Assembly (NCBI RefSeq): GCF_900110345.1
Contig: NZ_FODJ01000014.1
Coordinates: 1-64,000 of the forward strand
From: Amphibacillus marinus
Lineage (GTDB): Bacteria > Bacillota > Bacilli > Bacillales > Amphibacillaceae
Direction: 5' to 3'
DNA length: 64,000 nt
Made by a program: the position numbers and the translations under genes. The notes under the pieces were generated by a model, which was not told where the DNA came from, did no database searches, and was given only the letters and a program-made list of their open reading frames with translations. Every line of letters begins with the position of its first letter. Position 1 is the stretch's first letter. Below are positions 18,063 to 27,380 of the stretch, piece by piece.

Positions 18063-19367
18063 ATGACAATTTTTCATTTTGTTGGTATTAAGGGTACTGG
18101 TATGAGTGCGCTTGCTCAAATTCTATATGATACTGGCATGAAAGTACAAGGATCAGATATTGAAAAGACTTTTTTTACTGAACTTGCATTATTAGAAAAG
18201 AATATTCCTATATATCCGTTCTCCGCTGAGAACATTACCCCGGGTTTAACAATAATTGCTGGAAATGCTTTTAAGGATGATCATGAAGAAATTGCTAAAG
18301 CAAGAGAATTAGGATTACCCATTCATCGGTATCACGACTTTCTTGGGGATTGGCTGAAACAAACAACAAGTATTGCTGTTACCGGAGCTCATGGTAAAAC
18401 CTCAACAACGGGCTTACTAGCCCATGTGTTAAAGCAAACACAGTCAATTTCTTATTTGATTGGTGATGGAACGGGCTACGGTCAACCAGACAGCAAGTAT
18501 TTTGTCTTTGAGGCATGTGAGTATCGCCGTCATTTCTTAGCTTATCAGCCTGACTACGCTATTATGACAAATATTGATTTTGATCATCCTGACTATTTTT
18601 CAAGTGTGGAGGATGTCTTTTCAGCGTTTCAACAGATGGCTGATCAAGTGAAAAAAGGTATTGTCGCATGTGGTGATGATGATTATTTACAGAAAATCCA
18701 AGCTAAAGTACCTGTGCTTTACTATGGATTCGAGGATTCTAATGATTTTCAAGCAAAGAACTTGATTGAATTAGCAAATGGCACACAATTTGAGGTTCAT
18801 GTGCGAAACAACTATTATGATACGTTTGAGATTCCTATGTATGGGAAACACAATGTGCTTAATGCATTAGCTGTTATTACGCTCTCACATTATGAAGGGC
18901 TTCAAGCAGACCAGATGAAGTACCTTGCTACTTTTACTGGTGTCAAGCGTCGTTTCTCGGAAAAGGTAATTGATAAGCAGGTTTTAATTGATGACTATGC
19001 ACATCACCCTAAGGAAATAGAAGTAACGATGGATGCAGTTAGACGAAAATATCCAAATCGAAAGATCACTGCTATTTTTCAGCCGCACACATATACAAGA
19101 ACAAAAATGTTTCTCCATCAATTTGCAGAAAGTCTAAAGCTTGCTGATGAGGTTTATTTGTGTGATATTTTTGGCTCAGCACGAGAAGTGGTGGGGAAGT
19201 TATCAATAAACGATCTATTGACGCTAATTCCTGACAGTAAATTACTTAAGCTTGATCAATCAGCAGTTTTACAAGAGAATGAGGAAGGTGTTCTCGTTTT
19301 CATGGGAGCTGGAGATATTCAAAAGTATCAAAAAGCTTATGAGAATAGTTTAATTAATATTATTTAA
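18063..19367 (+). CDS. murC: UDP-N-acetylmuramate-L-alanine ligase MurC
   Basis: A 434-residue cytosolic ligase adding L-Ala to UDP-MurNAc, the first step of the stem peptide. It has the N-terminal Rossmann motif [14 protein letters not shown], the ATP loop GAHGKTST from residue 108, [10 protein letters not shown] and the late substrate-binding block [11 protein letters not shown]. The start at ATG 18063 has GGAGG 9 nt upstream; in-frame codons further up have no site. Length matches B. subtilis MurC. Confidence 0.96.
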   Translation: MTIFHFVGIKGTGMSALAQILYDTGMKVQGSDIEKTFFTELALLEKNIPIYPFSAENITPGLTIIAGNAFKDDHEEIAKARELGLPIHRYHDFLGDWLKQTTSIAVTGAHGKTSTTGLLAHVLKQTQSISYLIGDGTGYGQPDSKYFVFEACEYRRHFLAYQPDYAIMTNIDFDHPDYFSSVEDVFSAFQQMADQVKKGIVACGDDDYLQKIQAKVPVLYYGFEDSNDFQAKNLIELANGTQFEVHVRNNYYDTFEIPMYGKHNVLNALAVITLSHYEGLQADQMKYLATFTGVKRRFSEKVIDKQVLIDDYAHHPKEIEVTMDAVRRKYPNRKITAIFQPHTYTRTKMFLHQFAESLKLADEVYLCDIFGSAREVVGKLSINDLLTLIPDSKLLKLDQSAVLQENEEGVLVFMGAGDIQKYQKAYENSLINII

Positions 19368-19377
19368 ACAATTAGAG

Positions 19378-19425
19378 GAAATAACCGTTCAATGTCGAAT
19401 AAGTATTGCAACGGTTATTTTTTAT
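19378..19425 (+). terminator. murC terminator
   Basis: AAATAACCGTT pairs with AACGGTTATTT, with an inner CAAT/ATTG pairing, followed by TTTTATT. Confidence 0.75.
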
Positions 19426-19472
19426 TCGTAAGTATATTTTTAAGAAAAATGATCAGTTTATTAAAAGAGTAT

Positions 19473-19497
19473 GTTTAAATCTTAATGTATAGGGTAA
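19473..19497 (+). promoter_or_regulatory. sigma-B-type promoter of ytxGH
   Basis: GTTTAA (19473-19478), a 13-nt spacer, then GGGTAA (19492-19497). This is a close fit to the general-stress sigma-B consensus (GTTTAA, N12-15, GGGTAT). The ytxG operon of B. subtilis is a known sigma-B target. A separate TATAAT-like element lies closer to the gene. Confidence 0.75.
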
Positions 19498-19554
19498 ATA
19501 TCAATTAAGCTAAATGATATAATTATTACATAGAAAAGGAGCGTGCAACCTATT

Positions 19555-19968
19555 ATGATTAATCTTCTTTACATTGCAGCATTTATCTTTGCACTTGCCT
19601 TTGTTGCTTTAGTTATTTATGTCATTAAAGTCTTGAAGGAGACTGAAAGGACAATGACTAGTGTTGCAAATACACTTGAAGGTATAGAGAAGCAAATGGA
19701 AGGTATTACAACTGAAACAACATTGCTGTTAAATCGCACCAATGCTTTAGCTGATGATATTAATGAAAAATCAAAACGGTTAAATGTTGTGGTAGAAAGT
19801 GTGAGCGGCTTAGGCACAACAGTAAATGGTTTTAATCAGTCGATTAAACATGTTGCAGATTCTATTTCACGAGTTGCGGAAGATAGTAAAGAAGAGACAG
19901 CTCAAGCAATAAAGTGGGGAACAGTAATTATGGAGTTGTTTAATAGAAGAAAGAAAAATAATATCTAA
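19555..19968 (+). CDS. ytxG: YtxG, DUF948 protein
   Basis: A 137-residue protein with one N-terminal membrane helix (NLLYIAAFIFALAFVALVIY). It is followed by a long, heptad-rich cytosolic region of the DUF948 type (tandem thin coiled-coil helices). It is the first gene of the stress operon, 19 nt before ytxH. I choose ATG 19555. AAGGAG lies about 13 nt upstream, and the alternative GTG 19543 has almost no spacing, so the start is not settled. Confidence 0.85.
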   Translation: MINLLYIAAFIFALAFVALVIYVIKVLKETERTMTSVANTLEGIEKQMEGITTETTLLLNRTNALADDINEKSKRLNVVVESVSGLGTTVNGFNQSIKHVADSISRVAEDSKEETAQAIKWGTVIMELFNRRKKNNI

Positions 19969-19987
19969 AAAAACGGGAGGAATTTAT

Positions 19988-20542
19988 ATGTCAAATCAAG
20001 AAAGTAAGTCAAATGATAACATTAACGCTAAGGATTTTATTATTGGTTCTTTAATTGGTTCAATTGTAGGTGCATCAGTAGCACTTTTATTTGCACCAAA
20101 GTCTGGCAAAGAATTACGTCAGGATATTAACAAAGGCGCTCATGATTTAAAGGATAAGGCTGAGGAATGGAAAGAGGTCGCTTCTGAAAAAACAAGTGAG
20201 CTTAAAGACTTGGCAATAGAACAAAAAGCACACATTCAAGAACGTTTTGCGGAAAAGTCACAAGAGCTACAGGATAAATTTACAGAAACAAAGAAATCAT
20301 TGCAGGATAAAATTAATCATGCTTATGATGAATTTGAAGATAAAAAGGAAACTGCTATAAATAAAGCAGAGGATTTAAAGGAAACAGCAAAAGATAAGGT
20401 CGCTGTTGCAAGTGATGCAGCAGAAAATGTTAAAAGCACTGTAAAGAAAGCTGCAAAAGATGTCAAAGAGACTGAAAAGGAAGCAGCGGAGGATGTAGCT
20501 GAAGCTGTTAAAGATGCCGCAGAGGACGTCAAAGAAAAATAA
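19988..20542 (+). CDS. ytxH: YtxH-like general stress protein
   Basis: A 184-residue protein starting with the YtxH signature FIIGSLIGSIVGASVALLFA, then PKSGKELRQD. The remaining 130 residues are Lys/Glu/Ala-rich 11-mer-like repeats (AEDLKETAKDKV, AAENVKSTVKKAAKDV) resembling late-embryogenesis-abundant proteins. These are often disordered and become helical on drying. The region is longer than in B. subtilis YtxH. It probably protects membrane or protein during stress. It shares the sigma-B-type promoter with ytxG. Confidence 0.88.
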   Translation: MSNQESKSNDNINAKDFIIGSLIGSIVGASVALLFAPKSGKELRQDINKGAHDLKDKAEEWKEVASEKTSELKDLAIEQKAHIQERFAEKSQELQDKFTETKKSLQDKINHAYDEFEDKKETAINKAEDLKETAKDKVAVASDAAENVKSTVKKAAKDVKETEKEAAEDVAEAVKDAAEDVKEK

Positions 20543-20552
20543 ACTGACAGCT

Positions 20553-20599
20553 AAAAAAAGGCGAGCGAAAATGTTTAGCCAAATCGTTCGCCTTTTTTC
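20553..20599. terminator. bidirectional terminator between ytxH and the FtsA-like gene
   Basis: A-run, GGCGAGCGA, a loop, TCGTTCGCC and a T-run. It reads as an intrinsic terminator on both strands, serving two convergent genes. Confidence 0.85.
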
Positions 20600-20612
20600 T
20601 ATGTCCTCATTG

Positions 20613-22742
20613 TTAAAACGTAATGTTTATTTCATCGCCATCAACTAGTGGGTCTAGAAAAGTTGCCGGTTGTCCATTTTTTAAGATTGCCAAATTTCCT
20701 TTTACTTTACTCAAATCTAACTCAATAAAGCGAAAGAGGTCTTGAAAGATAAAGGTGTCGTCATCAGTACTTTTTGTTGTTAGTGATGACCCAGGCAAAA
20801 GCTGCTCCGATAACTTGATAGGCTGTTCATCTTTAAAGACTTTTACTTGTTCTTTTTCTAACGTGACGCTATCGCCATTAAAGAAAATAGAAATACGTTT
20901 AACCACTTCAATCTTAGCTTTTGCTAGTAAATCTCGTACAGAAGCATATTTCGCTGCTTCAAAGGAAATTTGATCATTAGGTTGAAGAGTCTGTTGTGGC
21001 GATGCTTCTTTTCCGTTAATGAGTAAGCGTGCTGAGAAGGCAGGGAGGATAATTTTTTTCTCATCAAGACTCACTTCGAAATGAGTATACGCTTCTAAAA
21101 TAGACTGTTTACCAATAGCATGAAGCCATTCCGTTAAAGTAAACGTTTCTTTAATTGAAACCTTATCGTGGTCCTGCAATAAGTATTCAGTGGTAACTGT
21201 TTTGTCATTAACCATTAGCACGGGATTAACCTGGTAGGCTACGCCATTAAAAAACAGACTAAAGGTACTTAATTCGCCGAATACATCAGTGATCGTCACA
21301 CAAGGCTCCTTACCATCAGCTCCTTTTGAAACAATTAAGTCATCACCATTTTGAATTGGATGATCTGTTGTGATGGCCTGTCCATTTAAGCTTACCCTTG
21401 GCGGCTCACCATGAGAACCAGGTAGTGTAATGGCTTGATCTTGAAAAGAAATAATTGCTGCCATGCCAGGCCGTCCATATAGTTTCTCAATATTAATTCC
21501 TGCAGCCAGCAAACAGTCACCGACAGATAATTGCTTCATATCAAAGAGCCTGACCGCACGTTGATTAACGGTTACACTTATATAATGGACAGGACTTTGC
21601 TTCGCTGCGATTGCAATTCCGATTGGAGTGATGAATTCTGGACCTTCTGGTATCGTAACAGCAGTTTCTAATGCAGGAATAGCACTTGTTCCTCGCGTAG
21701 CAACACGGTTATTCGGCAAATTAAGCTTGGCTGCTAGATGATTTGTTAAGCCAGGTGTTAGACTTCCACCACCAATTAACATAACAGCTTTAGGTGAGCG
21801 GTTGTTTAATGCCAAAACCTCATTAGCAATTGCATGAGCAAGTGCTTCTATCGCCGGAGAAATTTCTTTTGTTAAATCAGAAATACTAACACTTTGCTCA
21901 AAACCTAATATATCAGTAACTTTCGCTGTATCGTAATTAGTGACCTCACGCTTTACGCGTTCTGCCTCATTGAAATCTAATAAATAAGCATCACTAATTG
22001 CTTCAGTAATTTCGTCTCCTGCTTTCGACACCATACCATATGCTGTTATTGTTCCAGCATCTGTAAGAGCAATATCACTTGTTCCTGCCCCAATATCAAC
22101 TAAAGCTACATTAAGTCTGCGCATTGATTCAGGGATTAGTACATTTATTGCTGCAATTGGCTCAAGCGTAAGAGCTTCCATTTCTAGATTTGCACGTTGC
22201 AAGGCAGATAACAAAGATTCAACAACAACCTTGGGTAGAAAAGTTGCAATGATTTCTACCTCAGCTACCGCGCCCTGTTGGTCAATAAGCGATCCAATAA
22301 TGTCATGATCTAGCTTATACTGTAAAATGGAATAGCCAACACAGTAATAATGGGTTTGACTGTTCTCTTCTTCTAGCGCTAAATCATGTTGAGCCTGTTG
22401 AACGGCAGAAAGCTCAAGAAAAGCGATATCCTCCTGCTTAATTAAAGGATGCTGTTTAATATTTTTTTCAACTTTTGTCCGCCTTGTTTTTAGAGCGCGT
22501 CCTGCTGCTGCAACACAAACCTGTTTGAGTTGGATCTGGTGACGTTCTTCAAGATCTTGTTTTACTTGATTGATGACCTCAGCGACACGGATCACATCAT
22601 GGATTTGACCATCAAGCATTGAACGATCCTCATGCTCTCTTATTACATAGTCAATTAGTGTGTACTGATTTCCAGTTGCTTCAAGTAGCAAACCGATTAC
22701 TGACCGTGTACCGATGTCTAAGGCAAAGATTGTATTATCCAT
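20613..22742 (-). CDS. FtsA/PilM-like ATPase with C-terminal repeat extension
   Basis: A 709-residue protein. Residues 1-380 are an actin-fold ATPase of the FtsA/PilM group. Phosphate loop 1 is ALDIGTRSVIG (7-17), phosphate loop 2 is VDIGAGTSD (215-223) and the adenosine motif is MLIGGGSLTPG (321-331). The next 330 residues are beta-rich and contain repeated units of the form (V/L)NG(x)n...L/I-x-(D/N)(G)D. Examples start near 452, 511, 576 and 688, and the last one ends LVDGDEINITF. The pattern resembles tandem beta-grasp (ThiS/MoaD-like) domains. I see no C-terminal amphipathic membrane-targeting helix like that of FtsA. This is not the dcw-cluster FtsA. Function is unknown; an envelope or pilus role is possible. 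Confidence 0.85.
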   Translation of the reverse strand: MDNTIFALDIGTRSVIGLLLEATGNQYTLIDYVIREHEDRSMLDGQIHDVIRVAEVINQVKQDLEERHQIQLKQVCVAAAGRALKTRRTKVEKNIKQHPLIKQEDIAFLELSAVQQAQHDLALEEENSQTHYYCVGYSILQYKLDHDIIGSLIDQQGAVAEVEIIATFLPKVVVESLLSALQRANLEMEALTLEPIAAINVLIPESMRRLNVALVDIGAGTSDIALTDAGTITAYGMVSKAGDEITEAISDAYLLDFNEAERVKREVTNYDTAKVTDILGFEQSVSISDLTKEISPAIEALAHAIANEVLALNNRSPKAVMLIGGGSLTPGLTNHLAAKLNLPNNRVATRGTSAIPALETAVTIPEGPEFITPIGIAIAAKQSPVHYISVTVNQRAVRLFDMKQLSVGDCLLAAGINIEKLYGRPGMAAIISFQDQAITLPGSHGEPPRVSLNGQAITTDHPIQNGDDLIVSKGADGKEPCVTITDVFGELSTFSLFFNGVAYQVNPVLMVNDKTVTTEYLLQDHDKVSIKETFTLTEWLHAIGKQSILEAYTHFEVSLDEKKIILPAFSARLLINGKEASPQQTLQPNDQISFEAAKYASVRDLLAKAKIEVVKRISIFFNGDSVTLEKEQVKVFKDEQPIKLSEQLLPGSSLTTKSTDDDTFIFQDLFRFIELDLSKVKGNLAILKNGQPATFLDPLVDGDEINITF

Positions 22743-23193
22743 ATTTATGTATCCTTTCTAATCAACCTTTCAATTTATAAGCTAATTTTAACAGATTTTT
22801 TCGTAAACGTATCCCTATAATTTGTACTATAAGTAGGAAGTTTGTCTTAAATATGATTTTTATGTATAAATAGATAAATAGTATTACTAAGAGTGTGCCT
22901 TCTGGAATTTTATGAAAAAGAACATAATAAAGTGATTTATTATGAAATTCCTGTAACTTTTGAGTAGAATAAGCTTATCATCCGGTTAGGCACCGTAAAG
23001 ATTAAGAATAAATTTGCAGTTGCAGTAACGTTTGGTTAGCACGCTTAAGCAAATAAAAAAGAAAATCCAAAAAATTATAACATTGTAGTGACAACGTAAT
23101 TAATTTTAGCTATAATAATCTCTAATTATCCAATATCTTTAAGGGACAGAAAAGATATTTATAACTAATGAAATAAAAAACAGGGGGATAACA
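22743..23193 (+). other. 451-nt aroA upstream region with a possible structured leader
   Basis: No ORF is supported. A promoter-like pair, TTGTCT (22842-22847) and TATAAA (22865-22870) with 17-nt spacing, precedes a bulged hairpin at 22904-22951. The hairpin has GGAATTT with AAATTCC outside and CATAATAAA with TTTATTATG inside. GTGCC (22895-22899) and GGCAC (22989-22993) enclose it. It may be an aroA leader or a small RNA; no known class fits. Confidence 0.45.
23088..23116 (+). promoter_or_regulatory. promoter of aroA
   Basis: GTGACA (23088-23093, 5 of 6 to TTGACA), a 17-nt spacer, then a perfect TATAAT (23111-23116). It lies 78 nt before the aroA start. Confidence 0.7.
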
Positions 23194-24258
23194 ATGAGTA
23201 ATCAGCAATTGGATCAGCTTCGTGAAGAACTTGATCAGATCAATTTAGAAATTCTTAAGCTAATTAATAAACGGGGCGAGCTTGTAAAAGAAACAGCCTA
23301 TGCAAAAGAAAATCATGGGGCTGACAAAAAGTATGATCCCGTAAGAGAACGGGATATGCTTGAGCGGATTAAGAAAAATAATAACGGCCCTTTTCAAGAT
23401 GCGACCATTATTCATTTATTTAAAGAAATTTTTAAGGCTGGTCTTGAACTTCAAGAGAAGGATCACAGCAAGGAATTACTTGTCTCAAGAAAAAGGAAAC
23501 AAGAAGATACCATTATAAATATTAATGGCGATCTATTTGGCGATGGACTACCTCATTTTGTTTGCGGACCCTGTGCAGTTGAAAGCTATGAGCAAGTTGC
23601 ACAAGTAGCTGAACAGATTAAAAATAAGGGGCTAAAAATAATTCGTGGTGGGGCATTTAAACCGCGTACTTCCCCATACGACTTCCAAGGTTTAGGTTTT
23701 GAAGGTCTCGAGATTCTCAAGAAGGTAGCTGATGAATACGGTCTAGCTGTTGTAAGCGAAATTGTTAGTCCTGCTGATATGGAAAAAGCAGCTGAGTACC
23801 TGGATGTTATTCAAATTGGTGCACGGAACATGCAAAATTTTGAGATTCTGAAGGCAGCTGGAGAATTAAATAAACCAATTATTTTAAAACGTGGTATGTC
23901 TGCAACAGTTTCAGATTTTATTAATGCAGCTGAATACATTAATTCAAAGGGAAATGGTCAAATTATTCTTTGTGAACGTGGTATTAGAACGTATGAAACA
24001 TCGACACGAAACACATTGGACATTACAGCTGTTCCTATTTTAAAACAAGAAACGCATTTACCTGTTATGGTCGATGTCACACATTCAACGGGAAGAAGAG
24101 ATCTGTTAATTCCAGCAGCAAAAGCAGCGATTGCCATTGGTGCTGATGGTATTATGGCTGAGGTACACCCAGACCCAGCTGTTGCTCTTTCTGATGCACA
24201 GCAGCAAATGGATTTTGCTCAATTTGATCAATTTATGGAGCAATTACAAATAAAATAA
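23194..24258 (+). CDS. aroA: Chorismate mutase / DAHP synthase (AroA, AroQ fusion)
   Basis: A 354-residue bifunctional enzyme at the entry and branch point of aromatic amino acid synthesis. Residues 1-90 are an AroQ-type chorismate mutase ([20 protein letters not shown]). The rest is a class Ib DAHP synthase with [37 protein letters not shown] and [11 protein letters not shown]. In B. subtilis the mutase domain senses chorismate/prephenate for feedback control. The gene is followed by a strong terminator and then ccpA. Confidence 0.95.
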   Translation: MSNQQLDQLREELDQINLEILKLINKRGELVKETAYAKENHGADKKYDPVRERDMLERIKKNNNGPFQDATIIHLFKEIFKAGLELQEKDHSKELLVSRKRKQEDTIININGDLFGDGLPHFVCGPCAVESYEQVAQVAEQIKNKGLKIIRGGAFKPRTSPYDFQGLGFEGLEILKKVADEYGLAVVSEIVSPADMEKAAEYLDVIQIGARNMQNFEILKAAGELNKPIILKRGMSATVSDFINAAEYINSKGNGQIILCERGIRTYETSTRNTLDITAVPILKQETHLPVMVDVTHSTGRRDLLIPAAKAAIAIGADGIMAEVHPDPAVALSDAQQQMDFAQFDQFMEQLQIK

Positions 24259-24261
24259 AGG

Positions 24262-24318
24262 CGAAAGACCCTTCGTTAACCATAAAATGGTGACTTGAGG
24301 GTCTTTCGTTATTATTTT
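24262..24318 (+). terminator. aroA terminator
   Basis: CGAAAGACCCT pairs with AGGGTCTTTCG, with a nested ACCAT/ATGGT stem, then TTATTATTTTC. Confidence 0.8.
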
Positions 24319-24557
24319 CACAAAAAAAACTGAAAGAAAGGACGTGACCAATAAAATTTGTTATACTATATTCACTAGCCATGTTTGAGGAATTGTTGAT
24401 TGGGGATAAATGAAAAGGATCTTTACTAAGCTTATATGGGTTAATACATTGGGAGATTGCGCTTTTCAATAACCAAAAAGTATGGAAAATATAGAATTAT
24501 GCTATACTGTACATATTATACAACAGAACTATTTAATTGAATTGGAGGATGATTTTT

Positions 24558-25553
24558 ATGAATGTAACAATATACGACGTAGCGAGAGAAGCAAATGTTT
24601 CGATGGCAACAGTGTCAAGGGTGGTGAATGGTAACCCTAATGTAAAGCCAGCCACAAGAAAAAAAGTACTACAAACGATTGAACGCTTAGGTTACCGTCC
24701 GAATGCTGTAGCAAGAGGTTTAGCAAGTAAAAAAACCACAACTGTTGGGGTGATTATCCCTGATATTTCTAGCATCTTCTTCTCTGAGCTTGCCCGTGGA
24801 ATTGACGATATTGCAAATATGTACAAGTATAATATTATTTTAAGTAACTCTGATCAAAATATTGATAAAGAGGTTAAACTAATTAATACCATGCTTGAAA
24901 AGCAAGTAGACGGCATTGTCTTCATGGGTGGCCGAATAACAGATGAGCATATTCAGCAGTTTAAAACATCGCCTGTTCCGGTTGCGTTAGCTGCAACAGT
25001 TGATCCGACTCAATCAATTCCTTCAGTTAATATTGACTATGAGCAAGCGGGATATGAAGCGACTAAATTATTAATTGCTAATGGCCATCATCATCCTGCA
25101 TTTGTTACTGGAGTTGAAGAAACAGCTGCAAATGAGCTTAAATTTAATGGCTTTAAGCGAGCGCTTCAGGAAAATGGACAAACACTAAATGATACGCTTA
25201 TTATCCGTGGCGACTTCACTTACGGGTCAGGCATTGAAGCAGCGGAGCAATTATTAGCTTTGGAGACCAAACCGACAGCTATTTTTGTGGCATCTGATGA
25301 AATGGCTTTAGGCGTTATTCATGGTATCCAAGATCAAGGTTTAAGTGTACCTGATGATATTGAAGTCTTTGGCTTTGATAATACTAGATTGGCAACAATG
25401 GTCAGACCAACGCTCTCTACAATTGTCCAACCTATGTATGATATTGGTGCTGTAGCGATGCGACTTTTAACGAAGTTTATGAACAAAGAAGAGGTTTCAG
25501 ATTCAAATGTTATTTTACCTCACCAAATTATAGAAAGAAACTCAACAAAATAA
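24558..25553 (+). CDS. ccpA: Catabolite control protein A
   Basis: A 331-residue LacI/GalR regulator, the global carbon-catabolite regulator that binds cre sites with HPr-Ser46-P. The HTH and hinge read [20 protein letters not shown], then [14 protein letters not shown] and [15 protein letters not shown], almost identical to B. subtilis CcpA. The core ends [18 protein letters not shown]. The start at ATG 24558 has GGAGG 9 nt upstream; earlier in-frame codons overlap the ribosome site. Candidate cre sites for it are at 50794-50809 and 52191-52204. Confidence 0.97.
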   Translation: MNVTIYDVAREANVSMATVSRVVNGNPNVKPATRKKVLQTIERLGYRPNAVARGLASKKTTTVGVIIPDISSIFFSELARGIDDIANMYKYNIILSNSDQNIDKEVKLINTMLEKQVDGIVFMGGRITDEHIQQFKTSPVPVALAATVDPTQSIPSVNIDYEQAGYEATKLLIANGHHHPAFVTGVEETAANELKFNGFKRALQENGQTLNDTLIIRGDFTYGSGIEAAEQLLALETKPTAIFVASDEMALGVIHGIQDQGLSVPDDIEVFGFDNTRLATMVRPTLSTIVQPMYDIGAVAMRLLTKFMNKEEVSDSNVILPHQIIERNSTK

Positions 25554-25568
25554 TTTAAGTGCCGATAT
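25542..25568 (+). promoter_or_regulatory. sigma-D-type promoter of motPS
   Basis: GCCGATAT (25561-25568) is a perfect sigma-D -10 element; TCAA (25542-25545, consensus TAAA) lies 15 nt before it. It overlaps the end of ccpA and lies 80 nt before motP, so the motility sigma factor could drive the stator genes apart from ccpA. Confidence 0.65.
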
Positions 25569-25589
25569 ATAAAGTATCAAGTTTTTAAT

Positions 25590-25623
25590 CCCTTGGTACG
25601 ATTAAAGCCAAGCCAAGGGTTTT
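25590..25623 (+). terminator. ccpA-motP intergenic stem-loop
   Basis: CCCTTGG (25590-25596) pairs with CCAAGGG (25613-25619), followed by TTTT. It would limit ccpA read-through. It also lies inside the leader of any transcript from the sigma-D-like promoter. Confidence 0.6.
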
Positions 25624-25647
25624 ACGCTAGGTTTAAGGAGAGGGCAT

Positions 25648-26472
25648 ATGAAAAAAACAGATATTTTAACACCTATTGGCATTGTTTTGGGGTTTCTTTT
25701 AGTAGGCTATGGAATTGTCGATACGAGTAGTTTTGCAGGCTTTTTGGCGTTTATTAATATTCCAAGTATTATTATTGTTTTTGGTGGAGTAATCGCTGCG
25801 ATTTTGGTAAATTTTAAAAAGGATCATTTAAAGCTAACTGGTCGTGTTCTAAAAGAATCATTTAGTCAAGGCGAGTACAACTTAAAAGAGCTTATTGACC
25901 TGTTTGAAGGCTTATCAGAAAGAGCTCGACGTGAAGGCCTACTATCATTAGAAAATGAATTAACTGAAATTGATGATGCTTTTATTAAGAAGGGAATTTT
26001 ACTAGCAATTGATGGTATTGAGCCAGAGGTTATTCACGATATAATGGATGCAGAAATTACAGCTATGGAAGAACGCCATCAAAAAGGACGGTTGATTTTT
26101 GAAAAAGCTGGCGAATATGCACCTGCTTGGGGAATGATCGGGACATTAATTGGTTTAGTGTTAATGTTAATGGATTTAGACGATCCTGCTGCATTAGGTC
26201 CGCAAATGGCTGTCGCAATGTTAACAACCTTCTATGGAGCATTATTAGCGAATCTTGTTTTTCTACCTATTGCAAGTAAGTTAGAAGGAAAAACGGATGA
26301 AGAGGTCTTTCTTAAACAAATTATTATAGAGGGCGTAATTGGTGTTCAATCAGGACAAAATCCTCGAATTTTAAAAGAAAAGCTTGTTGCATTTTTACCT
26401 AGTGAAGATAAGAGTAAAAAGGATGAACAAGATGATATCGTTATCGAGGGTGTTGTAAATGAGGCGTCGTAA
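25648..26472 (+). CDS. motP: Flagellar stator protein MotP (Na+ type, MotA family)
   Basis: A 274-residue membrane protein with four helices and the MotA loop/TM3 signature AWGMIGTLIGLVLML, plus the conserved RREGLLSLE cytoplasmic block that contacts the rotor. MotPS is the Na+-coupled stator located beside ccpA in Bacillus, unlike H+-coupled MotAB. It overlaps motS by 14 nt, which implies coupled translation. The start has an AAGGAGAGG site. Na+ use is inferred from synteny. Confidence 0.92.
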   Translation: MKKTDILTPIGIVLGFLLVGYGIVDTSSFAGFLAFINIPSIIIVFGGVIAAILVNFKKDHLKLTGRVLKESFSQGEYNLKELIDLFEGLSERARREGLLSLENELTEIDDAFIKKGILLAIDGIEPEVIHDIMDAEITAMEERHQKGRLIFEKAGEYAPAWGMIGTLIGLVLMLMDLDDPAALGPQMAVAMLTTFYGALLANLVFLPIASKLEGKTDEEVFLKQIIIEGVIGVQSGQNPRILKEKLVAFLPSEDKSKKDEQDDIVIEGVVNEAS

Positions 26473-27232
26473 TAAGAACAAGAATAGTGGCGGAGCACCA
26501 AAATGGATGACGACCTTTTCTGATTTAATGTCGCTTATGCTAACGTTTTTCGTTCTCTTGTTTGCGATGTCGCAAATCGATAGTCAACGTTTTGAAGCAT
26601 TAGCAGAATCCTTTAGAAATCAAGCGGCTTTTAATATTTTTTCTTCTGGATCTATTAGTAATGAGTCAACTGGTGGTGATGTTACCGTTGAACCAGATGA
26701 GAGCATCATTGTCGATTTACCTGAAGCTGATCATGATTTAACAGTTGATGAGCTAGCGTCTGATAGTGAATCTTTAGAAGAGCTACTTAGAGAAGTAGAA
26801 GCCTACTTAGCAGATAATGGCTTAAATAATTTAATCTCAGCTAACCGGTCCGATCAAGGTGTAGTCCTTATTTTGCAGGAGCAAATTTTATTCGACAGTG
26901 GGGAAGCTATAATTAAGTCAGAAGGTGAGCCCTTCTTAGATAAGGTTGCTGTGTTATTATCCAGCATCTCTAATAAAGTACGTGTTGAAGGACATACTGA
27001 TAACCGTCCAATTTCAACGCCGCAATTTCCGTCAAACTGGGAGTTGTCAGGTGCAAGGGCTAGTAGTGTTATTCGTTACATATTAACGAATAACGATTTT
27101 GAAGAGGATCGTTTTGTAGCAGTCGGCTATGGAGATACACAACCCGTTGCCTCTAATAATTCTCCTGAGAACTGGCAAAAGAATCGTCGTGTGGAAATTG
27201 TTATTCTCGAACTATCACGGTCATTTGACTAA
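26459..27232 (+). CDS. motS: Flagellar stator protein MotS (MotB family)
   Basis: A 257-residue partner of MotP. One membrane helix carries the ion-binding Asp (D22 in TFSDLMSLMLTFFVLLF). A linker with an acidic stretch follows, then a C-terminal OmpA/MotB peptidoglycan-binding domain (EGHTDNRPI, NWELSGARASSVI, NRRVEIVI). The pore helix has the Leu/Phe pattern of MotS proteins. The ATG lies inside motP; GAGGG is 8 nt upstream. Confidence 0.93.
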   Translation: MRRRNKNKNSGGAPKWMTTFSDLMSLMLTFFVLLFAMSQIDSQRFEALAESFRNQAAFNIFSSGSISNESTGGDVTVEPDESIIVDLPEADHDLTVDELASDSESLEELLREVEAYLADNGLNNLISANRSDQGVVLILQEQILFDSGEAIIKSEGEPFLDKVAVLLSSISNKVRVEGHTDNRPISTPQFPSNWELSGARASSVIRYILTNNDFEEDRFVAVGYGDTQPVASNNSPENWQKNRRVEIVILELSRSFD

Positions 27233-27246
27233 GGAATATGAACAGC

Positions 27247-27282
27247 AAAAGCGCTAGTGAGTCTAAACTCATTAGCGCTTTT
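27247..27282 (+). terminator. motPS terminator
   Basis: AAAAGCGCTAGTGAG pairs with CTCATTAGCGCTTTT (one G-T pair), directly after motS. Confidence 0.85.
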
Positions 27283-27335
27283 CATTTAATGGATTTTTTA
27301 AAACTGGTCATAAAGGTTACGTGAACCAAATAATA

Positions 27336-27377
27336 AAATAAAGCAATTGCTCGGCTTTATGAGCAATTGCTTTATTT
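27336..27377 (-). terminator. terminator of the penicillin-binding protein gene
   Basis: Perfect 17-bp stem (27336-27352 with 27361-27377) just past the minus-strand stop codon, ending in a T-rich arm on that strand. Confidence 0.8.
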
Positions 27378-27380
27378 AAA

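Noticed and set aside
24233-24469. 78-codon minus-strand ORF downstream of aroA
   Set aside because: It overlaps the end of aroA and the terminator, has no ribosome site and no recognisable sequence.
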